From NCBI RefSeq assembly GCF_900110925.1, contig NZ_FOFP01000014.1, forward strand, positions 86,221 to 150,220: 64,000 nucleotides of DNA, given 5' to 3'. Each line of letters begins with the position of its first letter. The stretch's first letter is position 1. Under the pieces are notes generated by a model. The model searched no databases. It was not told the origin of the DNA and saw nothing but the letters and a program-made list of their open reading frames with translations. The position numbers and the translations under genes were made by a program. Positions 41,972-51,769 of the stretch are shown here, in pieces. Source of the stretch: Pseudomonas cuatrocienegasensis (GTDB lineage Bacteria > Pseudomonadota > Gammaproteobacteria > Pseudomonadales > Pseudomonadaceae).

Positions 41972-42613
41972 ATGCCCAACAGACCTGCTGAGGTTCGCCT
42001 GCTCGACAGTGGTTATGCCCGCGAGGTGCGTTCGCTGCTCTACCACGCCTACCGCCATGAGCCCACGTTCGCCTACCTGTTCGAGGCCGAGCGGCCTGGT
42101 TACGACCAGCGTGTGCGGGCCACCGTACGTGAGTTGGTGCAACAACACTTCAGCGAAGACCTGCCAGCCATCGGCTTGCTGATCGATGACCGTTTGATCG
42201 GTACGGCGTTGATCACCCCACCGCAACGTCGCCTGGATATCACCGAAAGCTGGAGCTGGCGCATGCGCATGCTGCTGACCACCGGCTTTCGCTGCACCCA
42301 GCGCTACCTCGCCTACCACAACGCGGTCCTCGCCTGTCTGCCGCCGGGGCCGTACCACGTTCTGCCGTTGCTTGGCGTACACCCGGAATTCCAGGGCCAG
42401 CGCTTTGGCGAGCAACTGCTCGAAGCGCTGCATAACTGGTGCGCCGAAGACGACGGCTCGCTCGGCATCGTGCTCGATACCGGCAACCCGCATTACCTGG
42501 GTTTTTACCAACGCCAGGGTTATGAGGAGATTGGCGAAGTGGCAGTGGGGCCGATCATCGAGCATGTGTTTTTCCACCCCAACCCGCAGACGGTGGTCAA
42601 AGCCAGCGCTTAG
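41972..42613 (+). CDS. GNAT-family acetyltransferase
   Basis: A 213-residue N-acetyltransferase. The acetyl-CoA-binding core is LPLLGVHPEFQGQRFGEQLLEALHNWCAEDDGSLGIVLDTGNPHYLGFYQRQGYEEIGEV, with the Q/R-x-x-G-x-G/A loop as QGQRFG. The substrate is unknown. The start at 41972 (MPNRPAEVRLLD) has a GAGG nine bases upstream; 63 codons of upstream open frame overlap xthA's promoter region and are not used. Confidence 0.88.
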   Translation: MPNRPAEVRLLDSGYAREVRSLLYHAYRHEPTFAYLFEAERPGYDQRVRATVRELVQQHFSEDLPAIGLLIDDRLIGTALITPPQRRLDITESWSWRMRMLLTTGFRCTQRYLAYHNAVLACLPPGPYHVLPLLGVHPEFQGQRFGEQLLEALHNWCAEDDGSLGIVLDTGNPHYLGFYQRQGYEEIGEVAVGPIIEHVFFHPNPQTVVKASA

Positions 42614-42721
42614 CCTCTGTTGCCGCCGCGGCCCCAGGGCGACGTCTTTCAAGGCCATTCAGGGAGGCCTGCGGTGCGATCGCCATTCGCCGCGGGGCGC
42701 GGGTAAAGACGCCGCCGTCCC

Positions 42722-42745
42722 GTAGGAGCGCCGCCCCGGCGCGAA
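42722..42745. repeat. REP half-unit (GTAGGAGCG family)
   Basis: GTAGGAGCGCCGCCCCGGCG resembles one arm of the common Pseudomonas GTAGGAGCG REP. No facing partner is visible nearby. It lies in the 201-base gap between the acetyltransferase and tamA. Confidence 0.5.
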
Positions 42746-42814
42746 GCTTTTCGAGGTGATTGCGTCGCAGCCAAAGCGGATGCCTGTCTGGCACGCGTGG
42801 TAGCATCCGCGCCC

Positions 42815-44542
42815 ATGAGTGTTTTTTTCAAGACATGCGCGGGTTTCGCGCTTTCCCTGATAAGCGTTGCCGTGTGGGCCGAAGCCGCGCTCAGCGTCCG
42901 TGTACAGCCGAACAATGCCGCCTTGCGCAGCAATATCGAAGCCTATATCGGCAGCCTCGGCGAGCGCGATGCCGAGGCATTGCAACGCTATCGGCGGGTT
43001 GCCGAAGGCCAGGCCGAGCAGGCGGCTCAGGCGCTGGGCTACTACAGCGCGCGTATCAGCAGCGAAGTCAGTAACCAGACGCCTGCGCGCCTGACGCTCA
43101 GGGTAGAGCCTGGCGAACCGGTGCGTCTGCGGACAGTGACCGTTCGGGTCGATGGCCCCGCCGCCGAGCTCGCCGCCTTTCGCTTACCGCGCGACAGTCA
43201 ATTGCGCGCCGGCAGCGTGCTCAACCACGGGCGCTACGAGGCCGCGAAACGGCATATCCAGAACCAGGCCTCGCGCTACGGTTTCTTCAGCGGGCGCTTT
43301 ACCGCACAGCGCCTGAGCATCGACCCGCAAGCCGGCACGGCCGACATCGAGCTGATCTACGACAGTGGCCCGCGCTACCAACTGGGGGCCGTGAGCTTTG
43401 TCGGCGATGTGCCCTTCGACGAGCAATTGCTGCAGCGCATGGTGCCTTTCGACGGCAACAGCCCCTACGACTCCGAACAGATCGCCGAGCTCTATCAGGC
43501 CCTGCGTGGCAGCGGTTACTTCGAGTCGGTGCGGGTTGATGCCAACCCGGCAGATGCCGCGCAGCAGGTGATCCCGGTAAAGGTTCAGCTACACGCCCGC
43601 AAGCCTCGCAGCATGGGCCTTGGCCTGGGCTACTCGACCGACGTCGGCCCCCGTGGCCGGGCCAACTGGACGCGCCACTGGGCCAATATGCAGGGCCACA
43701 GCTACGGCACGGAGCTGGAACTCTCGGCGCCCCGGCAGAATGTCGGCCTGTGGTACGACATACCGCTCGACCCGCCGCTGACCGACAAACTGCGGTTTGC
43801 CGGCGGCTACCAATATGAGGAACTGGCCAATACCGATAGCCTCAGCGAACTGCTGACGGTCGGCCCGGAGTGGCACAGTAAGCTCGAGAGCGGCTGGCAG
43901 CGGGTGCTGTCACTGAAGTTCAAGCGCGAAGAGTACGAGCTGGGCGATGACAGCGGGTTGAGCACGCTGCTGATGCCGGGGGTCAGCTATGCCTACCTGC
44001 GCAGCGATAACCGTATCGACCCGAATCATGGCTATCGCCTGCAGTTCGACCTCGCCGTGGCGAAAGAAGGGCTGGTCGCCGATGCCAACGTGGTACACGG
44101 CAACGTGCTGCTCAAGGGCCTGACCACCCTGGCCCGGCGCCATCGTTTTTTGGGCCGGGTGCAGTTTGGTGGCACCGAGTCCGATGGCTTTTCTTCGGTG
44201 CCACCGTCGCTGCGCTTCTTTGCTGGTGGTGACCAGACGGTGCGTGGCTACGACTACCAAAGCCTGTCGCCGGAGAACAATCAGGGCGACAAGATTGGTG
44301 GCCGCTATCTGTTTGCCGCCAGCGCCGAATACCAGTACAGCGTGGCCGAGCGCTGGCGAGTGGCGACCTTCGTCGATCAGGGTAATTCCTTCAACTCGCT
44401 CGACTTCCCTTCGCTGAAACAGTCCGTGGGTATTGGCCTGCGCTGGGTCTCACCGGTCGGGCCGCTGCGCCTCGATCTGGCTCATCCGCTGGACGACGAG
44501 GGCGGTGTGCGTCTGCATTTCTCCATGGGGCCTGAACTCTGA
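42815..44542 (+). CDS. tamA: TamA outer-membrane translocation and assembly protein
   Basis: An Omp85-family protein of 575 residues. The signal peptide is SVFFKTCAGFALSLISVAVWAEA, followed by three POTRA domains (to about residue 270) and a C-terminal 16-strand barrel. The barrel carries the Omp85 motif region FFAGGDQTVRGYDYQSLSPENNQGDKIGGRYLFAASAEYQY and the closing WVSPVGPLRLDLAHPLDDEGGVRLHFSMGPEL. With TamB it spans the envelope and aids outer-membrane protein or lipid transport. Its stop overlaps the tamB ATG by one base (TGATG). A GTG at 42797 is an alternative start. Confidence 0.95.
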   Translation: MSVFFKTCAGFALSLISVAVWAEAALSVRVQPNNAALRSNIEAYIGSLGERDAEALQRYRRVAEGQAEQAAQALGYYSARISSEVSNQTPARLTLRVEPGEPVRLRTVTVRVDGPAAELAAFRLPRDSQLRAGSVLNHGRYEAAKRHIQNQASRYGFFSGRFTAQRLSIDPQAGTADIELIYDSGPRYQLGAVSFVGDVPFDEQLLQRMVPFDGNSPYDSEQIAELYQALRGSGYFESVRVDANPADAAQQVIPVKVQLHARKPRSMGLGLGYSTDVGPRGRANWTRHWANMQGHSYGTELELSAPRQNVGLWYDIPLDPPLTDKLRFAGGYQYEELANTDSLSELLTVGPEWHSKLESGWQRVLSLKFKREEYELGDDSGLSTLLMPGVSYAYLRSDNRIDPNHGYRLQFDLAVAKEGLVADANVVHGNVLLKGLTTLARRHRFLGRVQFGGTESDGFSSVPPSLRFFAGGDQTVRGYDYQSLSPENNQGDKIGGRYLFAASAEYQYSVAERWRVATFVDQGNSFNSLDFPSLKQSVGIGLRWVSPVGPLRLDLAHPLDDEGGVRLHFSMGPEL

Positions 44543-47500
44543 TGCGCGGCGTAAAACTCACCCTGCTGGTGCTCCTTGGGCTGTTTGCGGCGTTGCTCCT
44601 GGCACTGACTGTACTTTTGGGCAGCGCCTCCGGCAGCCGTTGGCTGCTGAATCAGGTGCCTGGGCTGCAGGTCGAGGGTTTTAGCGGGCGTCTGGGCGCT
44701 GCCTGGCAGGCGGACAGCTTGAGCTGGCAGCAGGATGGTACCGCAGTAGAGGTCGAGCGCCCGGCGCTGGCCTGGTCACCGGCCTGCCTGCTGCGCCTGA
44801 CCCTGTGCATCGAGCACCTGCGCACGGAGGCCATCGACCTGACCCTGGCGCCGGCTGATGACAGCACAGACACGGCGCCATTCAGCCTGCCGCAACTCAA
44901 CCTGCCGCTGGCGTTGGAGGTCGGTGAAGTACAGATCGGAGCGCTGCGCCTGGCCGGCGCCGAGCAATTCACGGGGCTCGACCTCGCCGCCTTCTGGCGC
45001 GACGGAGCCTTGCAGATCCAACGTCTGCAGGTGCAGCGTGATGACCTGCAATTGCGCCTCAGCGGGCAACTGCAGCCGGCGGGCGACTGGCCTCTGCAAC
45101 TGACGGGAGAGGCGCAGCTGCCTGCGCCGGACGGGCAGCCCTGGCAACTGGCGCTGAATATCGATGGCGCGCTGCAAACCCAGCTGCGCCTGCAGGCCGA
45201 CAGCACGGGCTACCTGAATGGGCAGCTGAGCGGCAGCCTGCAAGCGCTGGCCGAGCACCTGCCGGCCGAGTTGTTGCTGACCGCAGATGGCTTTGTGCCG
45301 GCGGCGGATTTGCCCGCCACGCTGCGCCTGGATCAACTGCAGCTGACCGCCAAGGGCAACCTGGACAGCGGCTATGCCCTGGCCGGCCAAGCCAGTTTGC
45401 CGGGCGAGGGCGGCGCTGTAGCGCTGTCGCTGCAGGGTACTGTCGATGCCCTGGGCGCGAAGGTCGAGGCGTTGCGCCTGGCCAGTAGTGCAGAGGCTTA
45501 TGTCCAGCTTGCCGGTGAGCTGGACTGGCGCGAGGGTTTCGCTGCCGAGACGCGGATCGACTGGCAGTCTTTCGACTGGCAGCGGCTGTACCCGCAAGAC
45601 GCGCCCCCGCCCGTCACCCTTGAGCGTTTGAGCGGTGAAATGAGCTACGCCGACGGCGCTTACCTGGGCAATTTTCAGGCAGCGCTTAACGGCCCGGCGG
45701 GCGACTTCAGTGTGCAAAGCCCGTTCAGCGGCAATCTTGAAGCCGTGCATTTGCCGCAGTTGCACGTCAGCGCTGGCCAGGGCCGTGTCGCCGGGCAGGT
45801 CAGCATTGGCTTTGCCCAGGGCGTCGACTGGAAGGCCAACCTCGCCTTGAGTGAACTCGATCCGGCGTTCTGGCTTGCCGAGCTGCCTGGGCGTCTGGGT
45901 GGCACGCTGCGCAGCGAGGGCACGCTGCACAATGAGCAGTTGAACCTGAGCGCCAACCTCGACCTGCAAGGCCGTCTGCGCAACCAGCCGGCGCGCCTGA
46001 GTGGCAGCGTTCAGGGTGGCGGGACGCTTTGGAACCTTGAGGGCCTGGACTTGCGCTTGGGCGACAACCGCATCGACGGCCAGGTCCGCGTGGGTGAGCG
46101 GCTCGACGGCCAGCTGCGCATCGCCCTGACGCAGTTGAGCCAGCTATGGCCGGGATTGCGCGGTCGACTCAATGGTCAGTTGGTCGCCAGCGGCAGTGCC
46201 CAGACGCCCCAGGGGCAACTGACCCTGCAGGGGCAGGACATCGCCCTGGATGATCTGCGTTTGCAGCGCCTGACGCTTGCAGGACGCCTGGACGCGCGCC
46301 AGCAAGGCCAGCTCGATCTGCAGGTGGACGGCCTGGCCAGTGGCGAGACCGCCTTGGGCCAACTGACTGTGCGGGGTGAAGGCACTGCTAGCCGCCAGCG
46401 CCTGACGCTCGACCTGCAAGGGCCGCAATTGACGGCCGACCTTGCCCTGCAGGGCGTGCTCGAGCAGGGCGCCTGGCGCGGGCAACTGGCTGAGGGCCGG
46501 CTGCGCAGTGGGGCGCAGGACTGGCAGTTGCAGCAGCCGGCCTCGGTCGTGCGTCTGGCCAGCGGCCAGCTCGACCTGGGCGCCCATTGCTGGGCCTACG
46601 CCGATGCACGGCTGTGCGCCGAGAATCAACGGCTGCTGCCTGAACCGCGAATCCGCTACCGTTTGAGCGATTTCCCCCTCGACAGCCTGGCCGCGTGGCT
46701 ACCGCAAGATCTGCGCTGGCAAGGGCAACTGAATGCCGAAGTGCAGCTCGACCTGCCGGCCAGTGGCCCGACCGGGCGCATTCTGCTCGATGCCGGCCAG
46801 GGCACCTGGCAGGTCCGTGACGCCCAGCAGTGGTTGGACTTCAGCTATGACAGCCTGCGCCTGAGCAGCCAGCTGCAGGCACAGCAGATTGATACCAGCC
46901 TGGAGTTACGCGGCCCGCGTATCGGCGAACTGAGCGTGCAGGCACGCCTCGATCCGCGCCCGACGGACAAACCGCTGTCCGGGGAATTTCGTCTGCGCGG
47001 TGTCGACCTGGCTCTGGCGCGGCCGTTTCTGCCGCTGGTCGAGCAGGTCGGTGGCCAGCTCAACGGCAGCGGGGTACTAACCGGCACCCTGTTGGCGCCG
47101 CAGGTTAATGGTGAGATTCGCCTGAGCGATGGTGAACTGTCAGGCGATGCGCTGCCGACCCAGGTCGAGCAGTTACAGGTACAGGTGCGTATTGCCGGCG
47201 AGCAGCTGCAGGTGGAGGGCGACTGGCGCAGCGGTGAACAGGGCAGGGGGCAGGTTGCAGGCTCACTGGCGTGGGCTGAGGGCCTGAGCGGCGAACTACG
47301 ATTGAACGGCAGCCGCTTGCCAGTGCGGGTCGAGCCTTACGCCGACCTGGAGGTCGAGCCGGACCTGCGCCTGAGCCTGGCTCAGGACCGCCTGGCATTG
47401 GCCGGTACGCTGCGCATCCCACGCGGCAGCATCGTTGTGCGGGAACTGCCGCCCAGCACCGTTCAGGTCTCCCGCGATGCGGTGATCGTTGGGCAGCAAG

Positions 47501-48210
47501 CGCCAGTCGCCGAGGCCGTGGCGATCAATATGGACGTCAATGTCGAGGTCGGCCAGGAGCGCCTGAGCTTCAGCGGCTTCGGCCTTAACGCCGACCTGGC
47601 TGGCCGCGTACACATTGGCGACGACCTCGACACCCGAGGCGAGCTGAACCTGAATAACGGCCGCTTCCGCGCCTATGGTCAGCGCCTGACAATCCGCCGG
47701 GCACGGCTGCTGTTCACCGGGCCAATCGACCAGCCATTCCTCGATGTCGAGGCCATTCGCAAGGTCGACGATGTGGTCGCTGGCCTGCGCCTGACCGGCA
47801 GTGCCGAGCAACCACGCAGTGAAGTGTTCTCCGAACCGGCGATGAGCCAGGAGCAGGCGCTGTCCTACCTGGTGCTTGGCCGGCCATTGGGGCAGAGCAG
47901 CGAAGACAACAATATGCTGGCCCAGGCCGCGCTGTCGCTGAGCCTGGCCGGCAGTGCCTCGGTCACCAATACGGTCGCCCAGACCCTCGGCATTCAGGAT
48001 TTTCAGCTCGACACCGAGGGCAGTGGCAGCACCACCAGCGTGGTGGCCAGCGGCAACCTCTCGGAACGTCTGAGCCTGCGCTATGGCGTCGGTGTATTCG
48101 AGCCGGTGAATACCGTGGCGTTGCGTTATGAGCTGACCCGGCGGATATACCTCGAAGCGGCGAGCGGTCTGGCCAGTTCCCTGGATATTTTTTACCGGCG
48201 TGATTTCTGA
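44542..48210 (+). CDS. tamB: TamB inner-membrane-anchored translocation protein
   Basis: A 1222-residue protein with an N-terminal membrane helix (LTLLVLLGLFAALLLALTVLLG), a very long repetitive beta-rich region (beta-taco groove), and the C-terminal DUF490/TamB domain (about 900-1222), where RGSIVVRELPPSTVQVSRDAVIVG, GELNLNNGRFRAYGQRLTIRRARLLFTGPIDQPFLDVEAIR and SYLVLGRPLGQSSEDNNML are family signatures. It ends RYGVGVFEPVNTVALRYELTRRIYLEAASGLASSLDIFYRRDF, the usual Phe-terminated end. Translationally coupled to tamA. Confidence 0.95.
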   Translation: MRGVKLTLLVLLGLFAALLLALTVLLGSASGSRWLLNQVPGLQVEGFSGRLGAAWQADSLSWQQDGTAVEVERPALAWSPACLLRLTLCIEHLRTEAIDLTLAPADDSTDTAPFSLPQLNLPLALEVGEVQIGALRLAGAEQFTGLDLAAFWRDGALQIQRLQVQRDDLQLRLSGQLQPAGDWPLQLTGEAQLPAPDGQPWQLALNIDGALQTQLRLQADSTGYLNGQLSGSLQALAEHLPAELLLTADGFVPAADLPATLRLDQLQLTAKGNLDSGYALAGQASLPGEGGAVALSLQGTVDALGAKVEALRLASSAEAYVQLAGELDWREGFAAETRIDWQSFDWQRLYPQDAPPPVTLERLSGEMSYADGAYLGNFQAALNGPAGDFSVQSPFSGNLEAVHLPQLHVSAGQGRVAGQVSIGFAQGVDWKANLALSELDPAFWLAELPGRLGGTLRSEGTLHNEQLNLSANLDLQGRLRNQPARLSGSVQGGGTLWNLEGLDLRLGDNRIDGQVRVGERLDGQLRIALTQLSQLWPGLRGRLNGQLVASGSAQTPQGQLTLQGQDIALDDLRLQRLTLAGRLDARQQGQLDLQVDGLASGETALGQLTVRGEGTASRQRLTLDLQGPQLTADLALQGVLEQGAWRGQLAEGRLRSGAQDWQLQQPASVVRLASGQLDLGAHCWAYADARLCAENQRLLPEPRIRYRLSDFPLDSLAAWLPQDLRWQGQLNAEVQLDLPASGPTGRILLDAGQGTWQVRDAQQWLDFSYDSLRLSSQLQAQQIDTSLELRGPRIGELSVQARLDPRPTDKPLSGEFRLRGVDLALARPFLPLVEQVGGQLNGSGVLTGTLLAPQVNGEIRLSDGELSGDALPTQVEQLQVQVRIAGEQLQVEGDWRSGEQGRGQVAGSLAWAEGLSGELRLNGSRLPVRVEPYADLEVEPDLRLSLAQDRLALAGTLRIPRGSIVVRELPPSTVQVSRDAVIVGQQAPVAEAVAINMDVNVEVGQERLSFSGFGLNADLAGRVHIGDDLDTRGELNLNNGRFRAYGQRLTIRRARLLFTGPIDQPFLDVEAIRKVDDVVAGLRLTGSAEQPRSEVFSEPAMSQEQALSYLVLGRPLGQSSEDNNMLAQAALSLSLAGSASVTNTVAQTLGIQDFQLDTEGSGSTTSVVASGNLSERLSLRYGVGVFEPVNTVALRYELTRRIYLEAASGLASSLDIFYRRDF

Positions 48211-48213
48211 GTT

Positions 48214-48264
48214 AGGGTCTGTTGCCGTTTCGTTCGCGGCTTGCGAGGAAACGAGAACAGGCCT
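48214..48264. mobile_element. Internally deleted copy of the MITE-like element
   Basis: Starts AGGGTCTGTTGCCGTTTCGT exactly as the full copy at 33216 and ends with a close match to its right end (GCGGCTTGCGA, GAAACG, AACAG). The interior is missing; the two ends meet at a GCGG that occurs in both arms. Both copies are preceded by GTT. It lies three bases after the tamB stop. Confidence 0.65.
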
Positions 48265-48357
48265 GGAACCTGCGGGGCAGACAGGGCCGAGAGTCGTGTT
48301 AGGATCGATTGCCCCCTGGCGCGCTTACCCCGCGTGCGCAGGGCGGCTTGCCCACTG

Positions 48358-48382
48358 AGGTCAGCCTCACCCAGGCTGACCT
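48358..48382. promoter_or_regulatory. Perfect inverted repeat in the alanine symporter leader
   Basis: AGGTCAGCCT and AGGCTGACCT, 10-base perfect arms with a 5-base loop, 52 bases before the symporter ATG. It could be an operator or a leader hairpin; no U-run follows. Confidence 0.45.
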
Positions 48383-48434
48383 ATAAATGCCGCGGCGACC
48401 GGCCGTGTGCTCACCAGAACAGAAGGAGCCTTAC

Positions 48435-49778
<1,344 letters not shown>

Positions 49779-49885
49779 AACCTTCACCCGCCGGTGTGCC
49801 AGCGCACTGGCGGGGTACGCCCGGCACTGGCATGCTGAGCGCCGATTTTGCTTTTGTACGACCCATCCAACGAGAGGATTGATTC

Positions 49886-50386
49886 ATGGCTGAAGTAACG
49901 CTGCGCGGCACCCCGGTTCAGGTTGCCGGCGATCTGCCACAAGTGGGCCAACAGGCTCCCGCATTCACCCTGGTCGGCGCTGGCTTGGCCGATGTCAGCC
50001 TCAGCAGCCTGGCCGGCAAGCGCAAGGTGCTGAACATTTTCCCAAGCATCGATACTCCGACCTGTGCCACCTCGGTACGCACCTTCAACCAGGCGGCCAG
50101 CGGCCTGGACAATACCCTGGTGCTTTGTGTGTCGGCTGACCTGCCGTTCGCCCAGGCGCGTTTCTGCGGTGCCGAAGGCCTGGAGAACGTGATCAACCTG
50201 TCGACCATGCGCGGCGCCGAGTTCCTCAAGGACTACGGTGTGGCCCTGGTCAGCGGTCCGCTCGCCGGTGTCTCGGCGCGTGCTGTCGTGGTCCTCGATG
50301 AACAGGACAAGGTGCTGCACAGCGAGCTGGTTGCCGAGATTGGTAGCGAGCCGAACTACGAGGCTGCTCTGGCTGTGCTCAAGTAA
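49886..50386 (+). CDS. tpx: Thiol peroxidase (Tpx)
   Basis: A 166-residue atypical 2-Cys peroxiredoxin that reduces peroxides using thioredoxin. The peroxidatic Cys60 lies in SIDTPTCATSVRTFN and the resolving Cys94 in ARFCGAEGLENV; Cys81 is extra. MAEVTLRGTPVQVAGDLPQVGQ is the typical N-terminus. GAGAGG lies upstream of the ATG. Followed by a strong terminator, so monocistronic. Confidence 0.96.
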   Translation: MAEVTLRGTPVQVAGDLPQVGQQAPAFTLVGAGLADVSLSSLAGKRKVLNIFPSIDTPTCATSVRTFNQAASGLDNTLVLCVSADLPFAQARFCGAEGLENVINLSTMRGAEFLKDYGVALVSGPLAGVSARAVVVLDEQDKVLHSELVAEIGSEPNYEAALAVLK

Positions 50387-50403
50387 CACGCTGCAACACT
50401 GAA

Positions 50404-50440
50404 ACGGCCGTCGGCACTTGCATGTCGACGGCCGTTTTTA
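50404..50440 (+). terminator. Rho-independent terminator after tpx
   Basis: Stem ACGGCCGTCG (50404-50413) pairs with CGACGGCCGT (50426-50435), 12-base loop, followed by a T-rich run (TTTTATTTAT). The stem is perfect and GC-rich. Confidence 0.93.
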
Positions 50441-50548
50441 TTTATACGTCAGTGCTTTAGCAACATAGGTAAATAGCCGGTAAAGAGCCTTTGCATCCCG
50501 GCCCGACCTGCTTATCGTTCACGCTCGCCCAGTAAGTGACTCCCCGCC

Positions 50549-51769
50549 ATGCCCGATATCGCCTCTACATCGTCTCCGTCGAAGCCTCGCACCTGGCTTA
50601 TCGGCCTTGCCCTGCTGCTCCTGCTGATTGCCCTCGTCTGGTGGTTCTGGCCCAGTGCGCCAGCCCCGCAAGGTGGTGCACGCTGGGGGGATGCCGGGCC
50701 GATACCGGTGCGCGTCACGACCGTGGAGCAAGTCGATTTCCCGATTGAGCTCAAGGCATTGGGTACCGTGACCGCCTATAACTCGGTCGAGGTACGGCCG
50801 CGGGTCGACGGGCAACTGGTCAAGGTGCTGTTCGAGGACGGGCAGACCGTCAAGGCTGGCGAGCTGTTGGCTGTGATCGATCCACGGCCCTTTGAAATCG
50901 CCTTGCAGCAGGCCCAGGGCACGCAACAGGAAAACCAGGCGCAGCTGAAAAACGCCGAAACCGACCTGGCCCGTTACCGCGGTCTGTTCGCCGAGGACTC
51001 CATCGCCAAGCAGACCCTGGATACCCAGGAGGCGCTGGTCGGCCAGTACCGCGGCACGCTCAAGAGCAACCAGGCAGCGGTGGCCGAAGCGCAGCTGAAC
51101 CTGCAGTTCACCCAGGTCAAGGCACCGATTGCCGGGCGCCTGGGCTTGCGCCAGGTGGATGTGGGCAACCTGGTTACCGCGGGCGATGAACTGCCGCTGG
51201 TAGTGATCAACCAGACGCTGCCGATCTCGGTGATGTTTACCCTGCCAGAAGGCGAGTTGCCGGCCGTGCTGCAGCAAGTGCGCGCCGGGCAGGTACTTAG
51301 CGTCGAGGCGTGGAACCGCAGTGAGCAGCTGAAACTGGCAGAGGGCCGCCTGGACAGCCTGGATAACCAGATCGACACCGCCACCGGCACGGTCAAGCTC
51401 AAGGCGCGCTTCGAGAATGCCGAGGAGCTGCTGTTCCCCAACCAGTTCGTCAACGTGCGCCTGCGTGTGCAGACCCGCGAGCAGGCCATCGTGATTCCTT
51501 CGGCGGCGCTGCAGTTCGGCGCCAACGGCACCTTTGTCTATGTGGTGGATAGCACCGGCACCGTGGAGGTTCGGCCGATCGTCGCCGGCCCCAGCAGCGG
51601 CGAAAACACCCTGATCGAGTCCGGCATCCAGGCCGGCGAACGCCTGGTGCTCGAAGGCACCGACCGCCTGCGCAATGGTGGCAAGGTCGAGGTGCTGGGC
51701 GAAGGTCCGGCGCCCGACAGCCCAGTGGCGCCGGTAGCAACCACGGCCAAGGCGCGTAAGTCGGCATGA
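50549..51769 (+). CDS. muxA: RND efflux periplasmic adaptor (MuxA/MdtA-type)
   Basis: A 406-residue membrane-fusion protein. An N-terminal anchor helix (LIGLALLLLLIALVWWFW) is followed by a barrel-sandwich domain (ALGTVTAYNSVEVRPRVDGQLVKVLFEDGQTVKAGELLAVIDPRPFEIALQQA), a helical hairpin (KNAETDLARYRGLFAEDSIAKQTLDTQEALVGQYRGTLKSNQAAVAEAQLNL), and TQVKAPIAGRLGLRQVDVGNLV closing the lipoyl part. It links the two RND pumps to OpmB. The stop overlaps muxB by four bases. The MuxABC-OpmB assignment rests on the two-transporter gene order. Confidence 0.92.
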   Translation: MPDIASTSSPSKPRTWLIGLALLLLLIALVWWFWPSAPAPQGGARWGDAGPIPVRVTTVEQVDFPIELKALGTVTAYNSVEVRPRVDGQLVKVLFEDGQTVKAGELLAVIDPRPFEIALQQAQGTQQENQAQLKNAETDLARYRGLFAEDSIAKQTLDTQEALVGQYRGTLKSNQAAVAEAQLNLQFTQVKAPIAGRLGLRQVDVGNLVTAGDELPLVVINQTLPISVMFTLPEGELPAVLQQVRAGQVLSVEAWNRSEQLKLAEGRLDSLDNQIDTATGTVKLKARFENAEELLFPNQFVNVRLRVQTREQAIVIPSAALQFGANGTFVYVVDSTGTVEVRPIVAGPSSGENTLIESGIQAGERLVLEGTDRLRNGGKVEVLGEGPAPDSPVAPVATTAKARKSA

